Notes: generated by a model not told the origin, from the sequence alone. Positions 47,241 through 59,859 are shown, counted from the stretch's first letter. The stretch: 64,000 nucleotides of DNA from Cricetomys ansorgei (GCA_026225945.1 JAMJFZ010004031.1:6996501-7060500), one strand, 5' to 3'. Translations and numbers: made by a program.

Positions 47241-48177
47241 TGAAAGAAACAGGCGCAAGCGGGTGATTAAATAGATGCTCTCTTGTTACTATTTGGGATT
47301 TGGAAGGGTCCTTAAAGTGGTAAATTGCACATTTTACCCAAGGCAGATTCTCTTTTTCTCTCTAATTGAAAATCCACTATAGGGTTGAAAGAATCCATTC
47401 CAATATTCGCAAATACCCCTTCCCACTTTGCAACTACCAGTCCACTTGGAAAAGGAAAATTCCAGCAACTGGAAGAATGGACCATGGATGTGCTTGTAAC
47501 CATGTATATGTAAACCCACATAAGCCGGTGAGTGAAGGCTGACCGAAAATGGAGTTCCATCTGTGATAAAGAAATTTGCAGGGGTCGTTGGCTAGTTGGC
47601 ATTGATGGGACAGGGTAAGCCTACCCCCCACCCTTCTCACATCTGTATGCTGATGTGCACAGATGCACACAGGCACACACACACAACAGCCTTTTCCCTG
47701 GTTAGCCCCCTCTCGCTAACCTAGCCAACATCGTGCCTTCATACACTCGTTGGGATAACGGGGACTGGGTAAAAATGATGGATCTGTGTGCTGGGATTTT
47801 AGACCCAAGCCCGGAATTGGACTCCTTCTCCTGACCTCCAAAGAGGAAAGGAAAAACAGTTCCAGGGTCTGCAGAAATCTGTTTTCAACTCTGTTCATAA
47901 GAAGAGTCTGTGCAATGGTGTGCCATGGTAAGCGAAGGCCAGTGGGGGCAAAAGTTGCAGAACGTGTTCTCCATACTGTTGGATAAGATAGATACAGTGC
48001 CGGTGATGTGCAAGAATGCACGAAACCCAATCAACTCAGAGAGGAGCCACGAGACTTGATGTCAGAGGTGAGGGGGACTCACGCACAGACACACCAGGCA
48101 GGCCCGCTCGCGTCCCTCGTATTTCTACACACACAAGTATACGCATGTGTAGATGTGTGATCAAAAGTAATCCACCA

Positions 48178-48262
48178 CCGCACGGCTTTTCTGAGATAGG
48201 CTCTCACTATGCAGCACTGGCTGTTCTCGAATTTGTAATCCTCCTGCCTCGGCCTCCTACAT
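48178..48262 (-). mobile_element. B1 fragment, diverged, minus strand
   Basis: 'tttctgagataggctctcac' and 'ctgttctcgaatttgtaatc' then 'ctcctgcctcggcctcc' are a truncated reverse-complement B1. Confidence 0.7.
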
Positions 48263-48770
48263 GCCCTTTGTTTACAGAATCCCCTCTTAATGCCTTGTCT
48301 TTCAAGTAACTGACTGAAAATTTAAATTGGGTTTTCTGTGCTTTGTATTCACTAAGATACAGAAGTTTCTTATCTGCCCACTCTGTGAATCTGCCTCCAT
48401 CAGCAGCTGATAGACCCTGTCTGGGTTATTAACCAGCTAGGTTCTTCAAGAGAAGAGCTCGTTAGCCTCTAACATTTCTCAGAGGTGTCAGGAGACACAG
48501 GTACCAGATCTTTCCAGTCAATTCCGTCTCTAATTTAATCTTTAGATTTTTTTTTTCAGCTTTAGCTGTTGGCTAGCTTCCACTTAAAATCCCATTTTAA
48601 TCTATGCATAGTGGTGTTACCTTTCTTTTTTTGGTAGCAACTCAATAGCCAACATAACGGTCACAAACCGACAGATTCTGTAGTAATGGATTTCCTTTCC
48701 CATCCAGGCTCAAAAGCTACCAAAACCTAGGAACAGTGAAATAGTTTCCGGGCAGTTATAGGTTAAGGAT

Positions 48771-48780
48771 CATTTGCATA
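48771..48780. promoter_or_regulatory. POU octamer, reverse orientation
   Basis: ATTTGCAT at 48772-48779 is a consensus octamer on the minus strand, followed within 30 bp by a near match (TTTTGCAAAT). Two half-related sites close together are mildly suggestive of POU binding. Confidence 0.2.
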
Positions 48781-49299
48781 AATTAGCAAGTTTTGCAAAT
48801 GAATTCATCTAGTGAGAAGTAAGACACGGGACACTGCATTTTAATAATTGACATTCCACATGAAATGCAATGTTCTTAAGGGAGAAATTGAGCTCCAGGT
48901 TGCTATTAGAACCAGTGGACCAGCACGAGTGGGAAGAAATGCCATCCCCCATGATGTGAGCTGCGCTCCTGAATAACAACTACCCAGTTCTGATGGACTT
49001 CTTTTAATAACAGTGTGAGCGTGCTGTGGTTGAGAGGGGCATCGGGAAGAATCTACTCGTCGGTGGGATAGCACAGGACATGAAAATAACAGCCTTCGAG
49101 AGACCATCTTCTCAAGGAAGTCTTCGAATTCCTTCTAAAATAATCTTCTATTTTCCGTTAGACTTGGCAGCAGCCCCACCCCCACCACCGTCTTCCCTTT
49201 TAATTTCACAAAACACTTACGGAATTATTTAAATATACACAGAGCGTGAGCAAAAATATTAAGTAGCCCAATGTGGAGGTTGTCTCTCATCATGTTGGT

Positions 49300-49730
49300 T
49301 AAATTACAAATAAAGGTAAGTGGGCCATTTTGCTGCCTCCTCCTGGCTTAATTTGCTTAAGAACATGCCACGTTGCTAACAGGACAAGAGAGTGCCTGAT
49401 GAATGCCTCTCCTAAGGTGTGAGCTGGTCGGTCAAAGTCATAGTATCCAGCATGTCCAAAGTACAAACTGCTCACACATGCAATCTGAGAGCTGGAAACA
49501 AGTCCATCCATAATGGTGTTTCCGGGCATAATTTATAATTAACATAAAACGAATTAAATCACTCACTTGATAGACTTTTTTTTTCCAAGTTCATGTAGAG
49601 TAAGTGTGTCATATCAATTAATTCTCAATGAACTGCAGCAGCCAATAAAATGTCTCTCCGGCATTGGTAATAGTCCAAGATATTGATGGAAGAGGTACCA
49701 TCATTAATATGAGGATGAGAATCATATCAC
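49300..49730. promoter_or_regulatory. Candidate noncoding regulatory element
   Basis: Repeat-free complex sequence, including 'taatttataattaacataa' (homeodomain-type cluster near 49529) and 'tcaattaattctcaatgaac'. No coding evidence. Conservation is untested. Confidence 0.3.
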
Positions 49731-49839
49731 ATGCAGAGAGTGGGCAGAGAGGATGCTTTCCTCAGAAAGGGGGCATGGTTACAGCCAGCCGCCTCCTGTC
49801 TCCAATTTGCTAAGTTTTCTGTCTGTTCTGTTCACACTG

Positions 49840-50240
49840 ACGTCCTTTTAATTTTTCTATAGAACAAAATGGCCTGCTATGACCGTCTATTTTGTGGGGG
49901 ACCTAACCTGAATAAGCTAAAGCTTTTGAGCAAGCTAAGTAGATTTGAATAGAGAGAATGGATTATATAGGCCATATAAAATGGCTTTTCTGTATGCTCA
50001 CAACCGCAAATGCTTGATATATAAAAATTGGTGCAAACAGATCGCCGGCCTGCAGAAACTGAACTGAAACTTTGGAACAGGTTCTTGTTTGTGTTTCGCT
50101 GCCTTAACCAGTTGGTCTGGTATTATGTAGACAAAGCCCAAATGCCCCACGGAACTTTGCTGATCATAAATGATTTTACGACATAGAAACCAGCGGCCGT
50201 TGGACTTGTCGCTTCGAAGGTCGTGTTAAATGCTGCTTTA
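49840..50240. promoter_or_regulatory. Candidate enhancer with CArG/MEF2-like palindrome
   Basis: GCCATATAAAATGGC (49971-49985) is a near-perfect inverted repeat resembling an extended CArG box. TGATCATAAATGATTTTACG at 50161-50180 has HOX/CDX-like cores. The block is repeat-free. Binding and activity are inferred. Confidence 0.3.
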
Positions 50241-51049
50241 CTTAGCTTCTCTCAACAGAGATGTTCATCCATGCTTTTATACACATTTTTCTTTCACGTG
50301 GAGGATACTGGCTGATCCTTGGGCTCGACACTTGTGAGAGTTGGAGAGATACTTCTTTGTCTATGCCTCCATCTGCATGCTCACGGCAATGTGAAATAAA
50401 GGGACCCTGACGAGCCAGTTGGTGTGTGTAATGAGTTGCAGTGGCTCTTCTCCCAATAAAGGGTGTGTTCAGACGCTGCTTATTTATAGACCAATAAAGA
50501 GAAAATTCCACTGTTCTCTTCAGCAAGCTGAGGATAAATAGCTCTTCCGCTTCTAACAGTTAATGTTCACAGACACAAAAACAACTGCTCTGAACATTAA
50601 GCCAACATTTTCCCCCCTATGGAGGGAGAAATCCTTGAATTTGAAACAATGGAAGGTTAGATATGATCTTTCCCATTTTAGAACTGCTTCGCTGCGACTG
50701 GCTTTCCTTACTGGAGGGGTGCTCCAGGCTTTAGTTGCAGGTGAAGCGCCCACTTGTGTGCTTCCACAATTTCTCTGTGGCCCTGGAGTTCATCGCTCTG
50801 TGGAATGAACAGACAGAAAAGCTACAGTGCAAATGCCCTCTGCCAAGGCTGTGTCTGCTGCTTCGAGCTGCTCTTCCTGGGATGCGTGCAGCAAACGCTC
50901 CCTACTTTCACATTCTAGAGCAAGAAAGAGCATAAATTATTCCTAATTCTTGATTCTATGATGAAGTAGCCATCTGGTCTGATAGTACGGTGACAATGAT
51001 ATAGGGCTGAACACTCCATGCTTGGTCTACTGCACAGAAAAGGACAATA

Positions 51050-51290
51050 GGACATATTTTAAAATGTCAGGCTCCATCAGAACAACATTTGAGAAAGTTT
51101 ACATTTATGAAAACAGATAGTATTGAAGATACATCATGATGCAAATCGAATCATGGCTGCTGGACAGCTGAATTAAATTAAGTATAAATTTGAATGTTTC
51201 CAATTAAATATGTGTTAGTCTCCTTCCGGCTGCTGTGTTTTCTTCATGTGTAAAAAGCACCATTTAGCACGTTACTTTCGGGAAGATGAG
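51050..51290. promoter_or_regulatory. Candidate noncoding regulatory element
   Basis: A/T-rich unique block with 'gctgaattaaattaagtata' and 'ttccaattaaatatgtg' (several ATTA/TAAT cores). No repeat or gene is recognised. Low certainty. Confidence 0.25.
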
Positions 51291-51534
51291 TGGCAGACAC
51301 GGTCAAATTGTTTGCTTCAACACTTGTATAGGAATTCTTGACTACAGATAAATGATGAATTTAGATATTTCCAGACAGTTAGTTAAAAAAGAAAGAAATG
51401 GTGCTAAGCATTATGTTTGTATTTATTACTAGAAAGGGTTTATACCGTCACTGTGAAATGAAGGCTTTTACAAAATAACAAGTTGTGAGAGATCAAGGTT
51501 CAGAGGGTAATGAGAGTTGTGTTTATTTGTCTTA

Positions 51535-51615
51535 CTTGTAGGGCTGTAATTTTGACTGAGGTTCCTCACACATGCTCGTCAAGTGTTCTACCACTGAAAT
51601 ACATCTCCTGATTCT
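51535..51615 (-). mobile_element. ID-type SINE, minus strand
   Basis: 'ctgaggttcctcacacatgc' and 'caagtgttctaccactgaa' then 'atacatctcc' are a decayed reverse-complement ID element. Confidence 0.7.
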
Positions 51616-51724
51616 GAGAGATTTCTTCTTAAAAATAGTCTCAATTTGATATACATATAAACCACGATTTTTTTTAAACAAACATTGACTAAATATTTTT
51701 GATGTATCAAACAGTGAATTTGGC

Positions 51725-52268
51725 ATCTGTGAAGGTTATTGGTTCTCAACTTGATTGGATTAGGAGATGTCTTAGCAAGCAAATATACCTATGTGTCTGT
51801 GAGTCCCAGAAAATTGGCACGTCCGACAATGACCCGGTTGAAGGAAGGGAGGGAGACCAGTCCTGGATGCGGGTGGCACCTTTCGGTGGGTTGGCAGCCT
51901 GAATGAAAGAAGTAAGAGGAAGGTAGAAAGCACACGCCTGCACGCTTTCTTCCTGGGTGATTACGTCTACCAGTGCTGCTTCCATTAGTATTTGGCTGAA
52001 TACATCAGATTCCAGCTTCTTTACCTCACAACAGGAGCTCACACCCAGCGATGCTCAGGAAACTCCCAGGCCTTCAGTGCTAGGCTGGGACTGCAGAGGT
52101 ATCTAGCTTCTTGAACTGAGCAAGCATTTCTACAAAATGCAGTCGCCCAGTCTGTTGCATTATGCAGCCCCTATTATATAACCCAATCCAATACATCTTC
52201 TTTTGTGGTGTGTGTGTGTGTGTATTATGTTGGTTCTATTCCTTTAGAGAACTCTGTCTGACACAGTG
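51725..52268 (+). mobile_element. Ancient LTR/L1-end-like repeat, plus strand
   Basis: 'ttctcaacttgattggatta', 'ctatgtgtctgtgag' and the 3' end 'ttggttctattcctttagag' then 'aactctgtctgacac' match the order of a mammal-wide repeat related to 18245-18588. A short GT tract lies near 52206-52222. Family name uncertain. Confidence 0.55.
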
Positions 52269-52269
52269 T

Positions 52270-53355
52270 CTCATTGTAAGAACCTAATGTAACCAATGGG
52301 CATGACATTGGTAGCAATAATTTCTAACCACACAAAGTGTTTGCCTATATGTCCCACTGTGTGTCTTCACTCTCACAGTCTTGTACAGCTCTAGGAATTG
52401 GCCTAACCGTGGCATAACAGGAATGAAGAAAGGGCAGACACATGGGCACAGAAAAGCTGGAATCAGGAGGTCTGGGCTCTCTGATGGAGAAGCCACAGCA
52501 ACCCGGAAATTTGTTGTGGTTATTATATACAGTTAAACAAGAGGTGGGGTTATTATGCACAGCTGAAGAAGGAGGCAGGTGTGGCTAATTTTGCTAGGAA
52601 CTGTACCTATAGGGGAGCAATCTGCAGGCTGGAAATACCTGGGGTAGAAAACTACTATGGACATTTTCAGCACACATTATTAACATTGTACCCAGACCAG
52701 AGGAAGACTTTGCCATCCCTCTGGACCTTACCTGGGGAAGGTGCTGCCACTCCTATGGATCTCAGGCACTGAGGTTCTTGACATGACTGTGCCCATGCCC
52801 ACAACACACATTCGCTCAGGACTTCGCTTACTCCCCATACACCACCACTGTCGGAGACCAATCATACCATCAGGCTTACAGAATCTTGTGTGTGACAAGA
52901 TGAAGGAAGAGCTATCTGTTCAGTGGGTGCTAAAGATGCTATTGTAACTTACGAATGATGGATAGGCACAGAATTCAGAGTATGGAAAAAACTTAGTTGT
53001 GGTCCAAGTAGTGAAATCGAGGAGATCTATTTTGCAGAATACAACAGTGGGATCTGAATGATAATGATCATCTCCAACTCTGGATAGAAGATAACTTTAA
53101 TTGGGGATTGATCCTATATTATTTTAATTTCTGAAAGATTCATAACGCTTTCCAGAAAATCTCAGCACAATGTGGATGAGTCCCAGATATTTGAAATTAG
53201 CCATTTCTCTTCTTTTTTAAAAAGTGAAAAGGCACATAATCAAAGAATACTTATTATCTGTTCTGTGCCGCAGATAGCTCAAGTTCGCCATTCACAGAAC
53301 TGTCCCATAATTTCTCTATAGCCAACGGTTCCTATTTTTTCCCAGTGAATATGGG
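52270..53355. other. Unclassified sequence
   Basis: No gene or familiar repeat is seen. Confidence 0.4.
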
Positions 53356-53359
53356 CCCT

Positions 53360-54010
53360 TCATTTACCCAGTTTCCCAGCATGAAACCTGGAAGTTATCC
53401 CAATTCACTCATAACTTTCCCACTCCCACCAGCAATGGCTCAGTTTCCTCGGACTCTCTTGCCAAGTATTTGATATCAATCTTCACCACAGTTCCTAAAA
53501 TCACCATCTCCAACAGCAACACTGCAATAGCTCCCAGTTGTCTCTAAAAAGAAAATCGATTTCTCCGTCCTCATGATACAAACCCCACAATGACTCTGCA
53601 TTGGCTTTAGAAGGAAATCTGGCTAGTGTCCTCCAACCTCATCTTCTATGATCCCAACTCTCAGGGTTATCAAAGATTACTGTTAGAGTCAACAATCTGA
53701 ATCCCCATGTTTATTTCCCAATGTAGCCTTCTTTCAGAATCTCCTTATTTTTAAAGTTCTCACATCTATCTAAATAAACAGGATCTGTCATTTCCCTCCT
53801 AGAAATTGACCCAAAGATAAACCCAGCCCTTGGTCTTCCCAAAAGATCCTCAGAATCTTCCACGGGGACTGAAGTGCAGAGCAAAGTCCCAGGTCCCAGC
53901 CTGTCTCCCTCTCATATTCTTATTCTACATGGTTGGTGCCCTAGAAGCTCTTTGCCTAGGATCCTTGCGCCCTGGCTCTTGGCCAGCCCATTGGCATCTT
54001 TTTTTCTCAA
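53360..54010 (+). mobile_element. L2 LINE fragment, plus strand
   Basis: 'aacactgcaatagctcccag', 'gactctgcattggctttag', 'ctagaagctctttgcctagg' and neighbouring text follow the order of L2 3'-region sequence (the 'tattgcaatagcctcc', 'caatggcttcc' and 'tgcctggaatgctc' landmarks of that family). Strongly diverged and not coding. Confidence 0.55.
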
Positions 54011-55495
54011 CACAAAGATGAGGTTCGCTTAATAGTCTTATTCATGTTTGAGAGAAGCATTCTCGTTCTATTGTGTTCATGAACAATGCTTCTCATTCGT
54101 AGTTTCCTTTCGGAGGGCAGAGATTTGCAAATTCCTCAGAAGACTGAGAGAATTCTGGTGCCTGGCACTGTGAGTGAGCTCATTCAGGTGAAACCCCACT
54201 TCCTGCCTATATGGAATATAATAATATTTACAACATATAATTATAAAACAATGTCTTAACAAAACAAAATCTTAATTCCACACAGGTCATCTGTAAAAAA
54301 TTGGTGGAGATAGTTATTTCATTAAGCAAAATTATGTTTTGCTTCTAGATGTATAAGTAAGGATGTTATAGTACCACTAATAAAAAAAATAAAGCTAGTG
54401 TTGTTGGTTTTACCTATATTTATACCAAGTAAGGCACATGGCATTTGCACACCCCTTCAGCATACTGAGTATTCCCTGAGACAGAGGCATGTGCTCTTTA
54501 CTGAATATCCAGGGGTTCCAAAGTTGTTGAGATGACCACAAGCGGGGTCAATATGCAACGCTCACCCTTGTTTCTCCTGCCCCAATACAAAGAAGAGCAT
54601 GCACTGAAATTATGAGACTAAAAGACATAAAGAACCTGCATCTCCTTGTCACAGCATGGGGGTGGGGAGGCAGCTACCCTGAAGACTTAGCTAACTCAAC
54701 AACGGGAACTACCATTATAAAAAAGAAACGAACTCACCAGGATTTAGGATTTCGATTTTGATATCAAACTCTACACTATATCTAACTGCATATTCTGTTG
54801 TCTCAGATTCTAACATAAAGAATATGGAACTAGATTTTAAAATTGACACAAGTATTTTTTAATGGAATCATCTCAAATAATGTTAGTTCTTATAAAGGCT
54901 CATTTTGTCTTACCTGAGTACACCAAGGGCACGGGGAATATTGCCAAGCAGGCTGAGAGCTTTTAATGCCTGTGTGTTATCTAAGTTCATGTAAACTTTT
55001 GTCTTGGCAGGTTAGAAAGCTGGGCTCACACCAAAGTACACCACTGCAGCAAATCATTTTGAAGACCCAACAGAAGCCTAACTATAGGTTTATGTAAAAG
55101 GAATCCTTTAATATCTAAATAGTCTTTAAGCAGAACAGGTCAGAGAAGACTAAGAATACAGTTTTTCTGACAGAGCTGTTTTGGGTGCATATCTGTTCAC
55201 TTTTGGAAAATAGACTTCTCCTTGAAAAGATGGTTTTCCTTTCTGTGGTAGACTATGCAATCTGTCTTCAGCCATTCTTCAGCAGATTTGTGATCTTTGA
55301 AGAAGGATTGGCCTTAAATATCTTAATTCTCCTTGCTGCTCAGCTATTAATCACTTATAAACGTATCAACCACTTGCCCCCTCCATATCAGAATTAAATT
55401 ATAAGACCAACTAGATAAAAATAGTTTCCAGAATATTCTTTGACTTTTGCCAAGGATAAACTTTTGTTCTCCTACTCCTTCTGATTCTTAGCTTT
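54011..55495. other. Unique intergenic sequence
   Basis: A/T-rich. No gene or repeat was recognised. 54880-55080 is complex and might be conserved, but there is no specific motif evidence. Confidence 0.4.
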
Positions 55496-55496
55496 T

Positions 55497-55605
55497 CACT
55501 CTCACAAGAGAGCCCAGGCTCTCTTGAAACTCATCCTGTAGCCCAGGCTAGCTCCCAACTCACAGTATTCAACCTACCCCGGTTTGAAACCACACCTAGC
55601 TTTAA
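55497..55605 (-). mobile_element. B1-like SINE, diverged, minus strand
   Basis: 'tcttgaaactcatcctgtag', 'cccaggctagctcccaac' and 'gtttgaaaccacacctagc' are a decayed reverse-complement B1. Confidence 0.6.
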
Positions 55606-56025
55606 AATAAGCTCTTAAATACATTACTTAATTGTATACGGTCAACGTATGTTGGATAATAAGATATAGGTGCGGAGGGAAAAGAATAATGGTTTCATTA
55701 GAAAAATCTAAGTTGAAAATTGTCTCTGCAATTGAATATTACATTTGGCTCTGAGTTTCCTAATGGTCAAGGAAAGAGGAAAGCCTGGCGAATTTTATAG
55801 ACTGTGTTTAAATTTCGGCAAGAACAATGTTAACAAAGAAGACCTATGGACTGTTCAGATTGTCAAATAAAACAGTTTGCGTGTTGAGGAGTGCAGCATC
55901 TTGCCTAGTCAAATGAGTTCTCTACAGAATTTACCCCTTTAAACGCAACCAAATCATTTCATATGGTAAAGTATTCTTTGAATGCTGGTGAGAAGAATCC
56001 ACGCCTGGGAGGGAGAGCACCAGCT
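55606..56025. other. Unique intergenic sequence
   Basis: Nothing recognisable. Confidence 0.45.
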
Positions 56026-56029
56026 TACT

Positions 56030-56387
56030 AGGTGGGTTGGTTGATTTTCTTACCATTTTGACAAAGTTCTACAAAGGAACACCATCTCTGAGGGAGCTCA
56101 TGGCTCCAGAGACTTCAGTACACAGCCCTTGCCTCTGTTGATTCTTGGTTTACAGTGAGGCCGGGTATCATGAGGGCAGAGGTGTGTTGAGGGTGCTGTT
56201 TGTCTTACTGCAAAAAGAGCAAGACCCATCCAAAGGGACCTTCTGTACAGATACAGCCACCCAAGCCATACCCCAGCAACCTTCTTCTTCCAACCAAGCC
56301 ACAGCCTACTAAAACTGCATCACCAGTTTGGCACCCACCTGTCAAATACGAGCCTCATGGGGGACACTTCCTATACAAACCATATCA
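56030..56387 (-). mobile_element. Rodent MaLR-like LTR relic, minus strand
   Basis: 'gagggagctcatggctcc', 'caagccacagcctactaaaa', 'tcaaatacgagcctcatggg' and 'cctatacaaaccatatca' parallel the element at 21990-22372 in the same orientation. Confidence 0.55.
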
Positions 56388-57377
56388 GCAGAAGGGAGCC
56401 ACTTTTCACAATGACACTGAAAGACTTGTGCTCCCCTCCTGGTGTCTTTGGACACTTAAGTCAATCAGTCATTTGTATTAGTGTGTATTTGTATTTGTAT
56501 TAGTGAGTTAGCTGATCTTCCCTAGAGAAGTCCCTAGGAATCATCAAAATGTGTAAGAGTGATTGCTGTGCTGGGGAAAACAACTCACTTTGACGTTATA
56601 GAAACATTCTCTTCCCCCATGTGGGTGATTCGATCAGAAAGCCTTTATTGACCACATCGTCCCTCTGCTCCCTGTTCCGTCCTTTTCACAGAGCTGTTCC
56701 AAGGAGATAGCATGCTTCCTCTGAAGCCATCTCATTCTTCTAGCTGTGTCAGCTTCTGTGGGCTTCGTGGTGATGAAGATTCAGTTATTCGGTCACCTCA
56801 TCCCAGAGCCAACACTGGGCTTGCGTGTACGTGATTAATGGCTGAGCCCAGGCTCAATGACAAGCACGGGAATGCTGAAGGCCACCCACGATGCAGTGTT
56901 CTTGCTCCATTCTAAACCGGAAGCCTATGCTTCACCACTGCTACCCCAGGTCTGCTGTGACCACAGCAGATTCTGTGCTGACCTTTCACTGCTCCTTGTC
57001 CTCTGAAGCCTAGGAGATAAGTCACACATCTTGGGTTGAGGCCAAGGTTCGCTGTATCCACACCCCACAGAGACAACAGTTCAGCACTCAACCCCAAAGG
57101 TTGAGTTTATGCAGCCTTTCTGAGCCAACTCAGTATGGGCGTCTGTCTGATTTGTTTCTCAGGTCCTGGAAGAATGAAGGCCATCCATATGAGAATCTGC
57201 TCAGGAGAGTTAGCAGGGTCCCCACTTTTGTGTGTTCCCCCTTCCATAGCTTACTAGGTAGGAGATATAAGAATAGAAGCCATAGGAAATGTAGGCAAGT
57301 CCTAGGTCATGTTCCCAGCAGAGAGACTGAGATGGACTGGCATGCAGAGGGCTCAGAGGTGAATGTAGTAGGAAGAA

Positions 57378-57426
57378 TGCATTCATATGGACAATCAAAC
57401 TTAGCGTCAGCACTAAAGAAAGGAAG
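57378..57426 (+). repeat. Direct repeat, copy 1
   Basis: Starts TGCATTCATATGGACAATCA and is similar over about 49 bp to 57770-57818, with scattered mismatches mostly in the 3' half. Confidence 0.65.
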
Positions 57427-57769
57427 TTGGGGTGTGATGACATGACAACAGAAGTCTCATCTGATCCTATGGGTGTGATCTGGACCTAGGATGTCTTTTC
57501 AGTGATGCCCCTAAGTTGGAATATCTGAGCAAGATAGCTGGGCTTGCTAACTATTGCTGTTGTTGTTCAGGCTTAAATGTGGGCTTCCCCAGAAAAGGTC
57601 ATGCAACCCTGGGCAAAGCAGCTTCCTTTTGGCCAAAGACAAATCCCCAGGAGAATCTTAGCTCTGGGTGGCCAATAGACAGCACTCATGGTAGCTTTGA
57701 GAATGACACCTTGATTCAACAGGGCAATCAGGGTCACACATACCCTTCTACCTGGTCCTTCTATCCCCA

Positions 57770-57818
57770 TGCATTCATGTGGACAATTAATCTTAGCTTC
57801 AGAAACAGTAAGGAAAGC
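57770..57818 (+). repeat. Direct repeat, copy 2
   Basis: Starts TGCATTCATGTGGACAATTA. Spacing between copy starts is 392 bp. This could be paired ends of an unrecognised retroelement or an old segmental tandem duplication. Confidence 0.65.
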
Positions 57819-58847
57819 GATACACTTAGTGGGGGAAACGACCGAGTGAATCTTGATGCAAATAATTAAAGGAGAGTCATGAGGCTATTTATTAAGTAGT
57901 CCTCTTAATAGTAGTAGTAGTGAGATGACACCAGGTGACTGTTACAAGCTATCAGAGCTATTATTTAACGCAATGCTCAAAGGCTAGGGACCATTATTGT
58001 TTACATGGCTTAGGAATAATTAAGTTACCTAAAGCCCATCCACTAGAACTTCCCGAATTTAGAGCGGAGGTTTGAAGTGCTCACCTTTTGGTTCTGTAGA
58101 TAGGCTTTTCCCCTACTCCCCCTAACTGTGCAAGAATGTGGGCTAGATGTAGTTGAGATTCAGAAAATGTTCCTATCGTACAGTTCAGCAGATTTTTATT
58201 TTGAAGATAAAAGAAGGAATATGGAAAATAATAAACTCAAATGCCTGTAAACGTTCTTTTTTATTTTCATAATTGAAAATTTTAAACCAAAATTATCTTG
58301 GCCCTAATGATCTTACTTTGAAAGACAAATCTCTAAATTTCCCTTGTCTCATTTACAATAAATCTAGATGACCCAATAACATTTTAGCAGAAATGTGATC
58401 TACTTAACGTTCACATTTTAAAAAATATTTCCTCTCATCCTATTTTATGGTACCCAGGTAAGGTATGGGAGTGAATACTAAAGCCCCACAACCGTATTTT
58501 GATGCTGATGCTGCGTTTTCACATTTTATGGTCTATCTTGAGCTGTTTGATTGAATGGCAGTCTGCTGTTTAATCAAGAGCCATGTGTTATTCTATATAA
58601 GTGAACTGTATTATAAAAGTGAATGTAAAATTAATTTCAGGATATATATGTTTAATTACACAGCTTCATGTTACATATAGCTGAATCAAATCATCCATTG
58701 CCTCTTAATAGCTTTAAAAAGTTTGGCATTAATTTAAGCAACGAAGCCCAAGATATTTTTAAAGAGGCTTTCTCAGATCGTAAGTCAGTTCTTGAAGTTG
58801 AGATCCTTGTGGGTTTTGTAATTTGGCCCCTTGGGTGCGGAAGTCAA

Positions 58848-58995
58848 AGAATATTACATTTACCTAGTGCTTGTCACTTGCCAAGCTGTGGGATAGGTGT
58901 TTTACACAGGTCACCTCATTCTAAAATCTAGTAGAATTCCATAAGGTGAGTTTAGTGATTCCTATTTTATAGATGAATAAACAAATCAAGAATAC
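58848..58995 (-). mobile_element. MIR SINE, minus strand
   Basis: 'attacatttacctagtgctt', 'gggataggtgttttacac', 'gattcctattttatagatg' and 'aataaac' follow reverse-complement MIR order. Confidence 0.75.
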
Positions 58996-59002
58996 ATTAT
59001 GT

Positions 59003-59230
59003 GGGAGGCAAGGGACATAGCTCAGTCATGAAGTCTTTGGTGGGCAAACCCATGTTTTAAAAAAGAAAAGACAAGAAGACGCCAGGCATGGCAATGCATG
59101 TTTGTAACTCCAGCTCGGGGGAGGCAGAGACAGGAGGATCCCTCTTCTCACTAAGCAGTCAGCCTAGCCTAGTTGGTGAATTCTAGGCCAAGCGAGAGAC
59201 CCTGCCTTAAAAAATATGGTTGACAGCATC
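59003..59230 (+). mobile_element. Composite tRNA-headed rodent SINE, plus strand
   Basis: Head 'aagggacatagctcagtcat' then 'cgccaggcatggcaatgc', 'ggaggcagagacaggagg', 'agcctagcctagttggtg' and 'gagagaccctgccttaaa'. Same architecture as 8225-8565. Confidence 0.65.
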
Positions 59231-59471
59231 CGAGGAATGATGCCTGAAGTAGACTTCTTTCGGCTCATCCGCATAGCCAGTGCTAAAAATGTGTGGTAAG
59301 GAATGGAGCGTTTAACAAGCAGAAAGCAAAGGAAAAGAAGTCACAAAAAATGTACCTGCCGGAGAAGAGAGCTTGGCTAACGCAAAGTAGACTATTGCAG
59401 TGAGGGATATAGCTGGTGTTTGATAAAGAACAAAGACTTATAAAGCAAATGTATATTGAAATCTTCACTTG

Positions 59472-59692
59472 GTGCCTAAAAGATGGCTCAGCAATTAAGA
59501 TGGAGGAAGCAAGCTCAGTTCTCAGGACCCTTGTGGTGGCCCACAGCTGCCTGTGACTCCTGTTCCTTGGGATCTGATGCCCACTTTTGCCTCCCCTCTG
59601 TGGGCTCCTGAACACATATGATGCATATGGACTTATGCAGGCTCATATACATACACATAAAATTAAAGCTCTCTTTAAAAATCCCCACTTGA
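59472..59692 (+). mobile_element. B2/B3-type SINE, diverged, plus strand
   Basis: 'aaaagatggctcagcaatta', 'gttccttgggatctgatgcc' and 'tacatacacataaaattaaa' identify a B2-superfamily SINE. Confidence 0.8.
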
Positions 59693-59859
59693 CAAACATC
59701 TTTAGACCTCATCAAAAGTGAGCTTGTGATTCCATGCTTCCTTAAATTTGATTTTTTGTGAATCTTTTCCACCTTACTAAAAGGCAATAGCTGTTGACCC
59801 CAGTACAGTGGTGTGATCTTCTTTCTTCTCTTCCCACGTCCAATGCCTGTGTTCTCCCT

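Larger units (their letters stand above)
46800..51530. other. Second transposon-poor block, about 4.7 kb
   Basis: Only one decayed B1 fragment (48178-48262) is recognisable. The rest is complex unique sequence. Candidate regulatory blocks are at 46830-47240, 49300-49730 and 49840-50240. No gene is supported. Confidence 0.5.
56388..58844. other. Unclassified sequence with an internal direct repeat
   Basis: Mostly unrecognised. Contains a direct repeat of about 49 bp (57378-57426 and 57770-57818). Open frames at 57101-57445 and 57516-57869 (114 and 117 codons) flank or include the repeat but share no frame and no domain. Confidence 0.4.
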
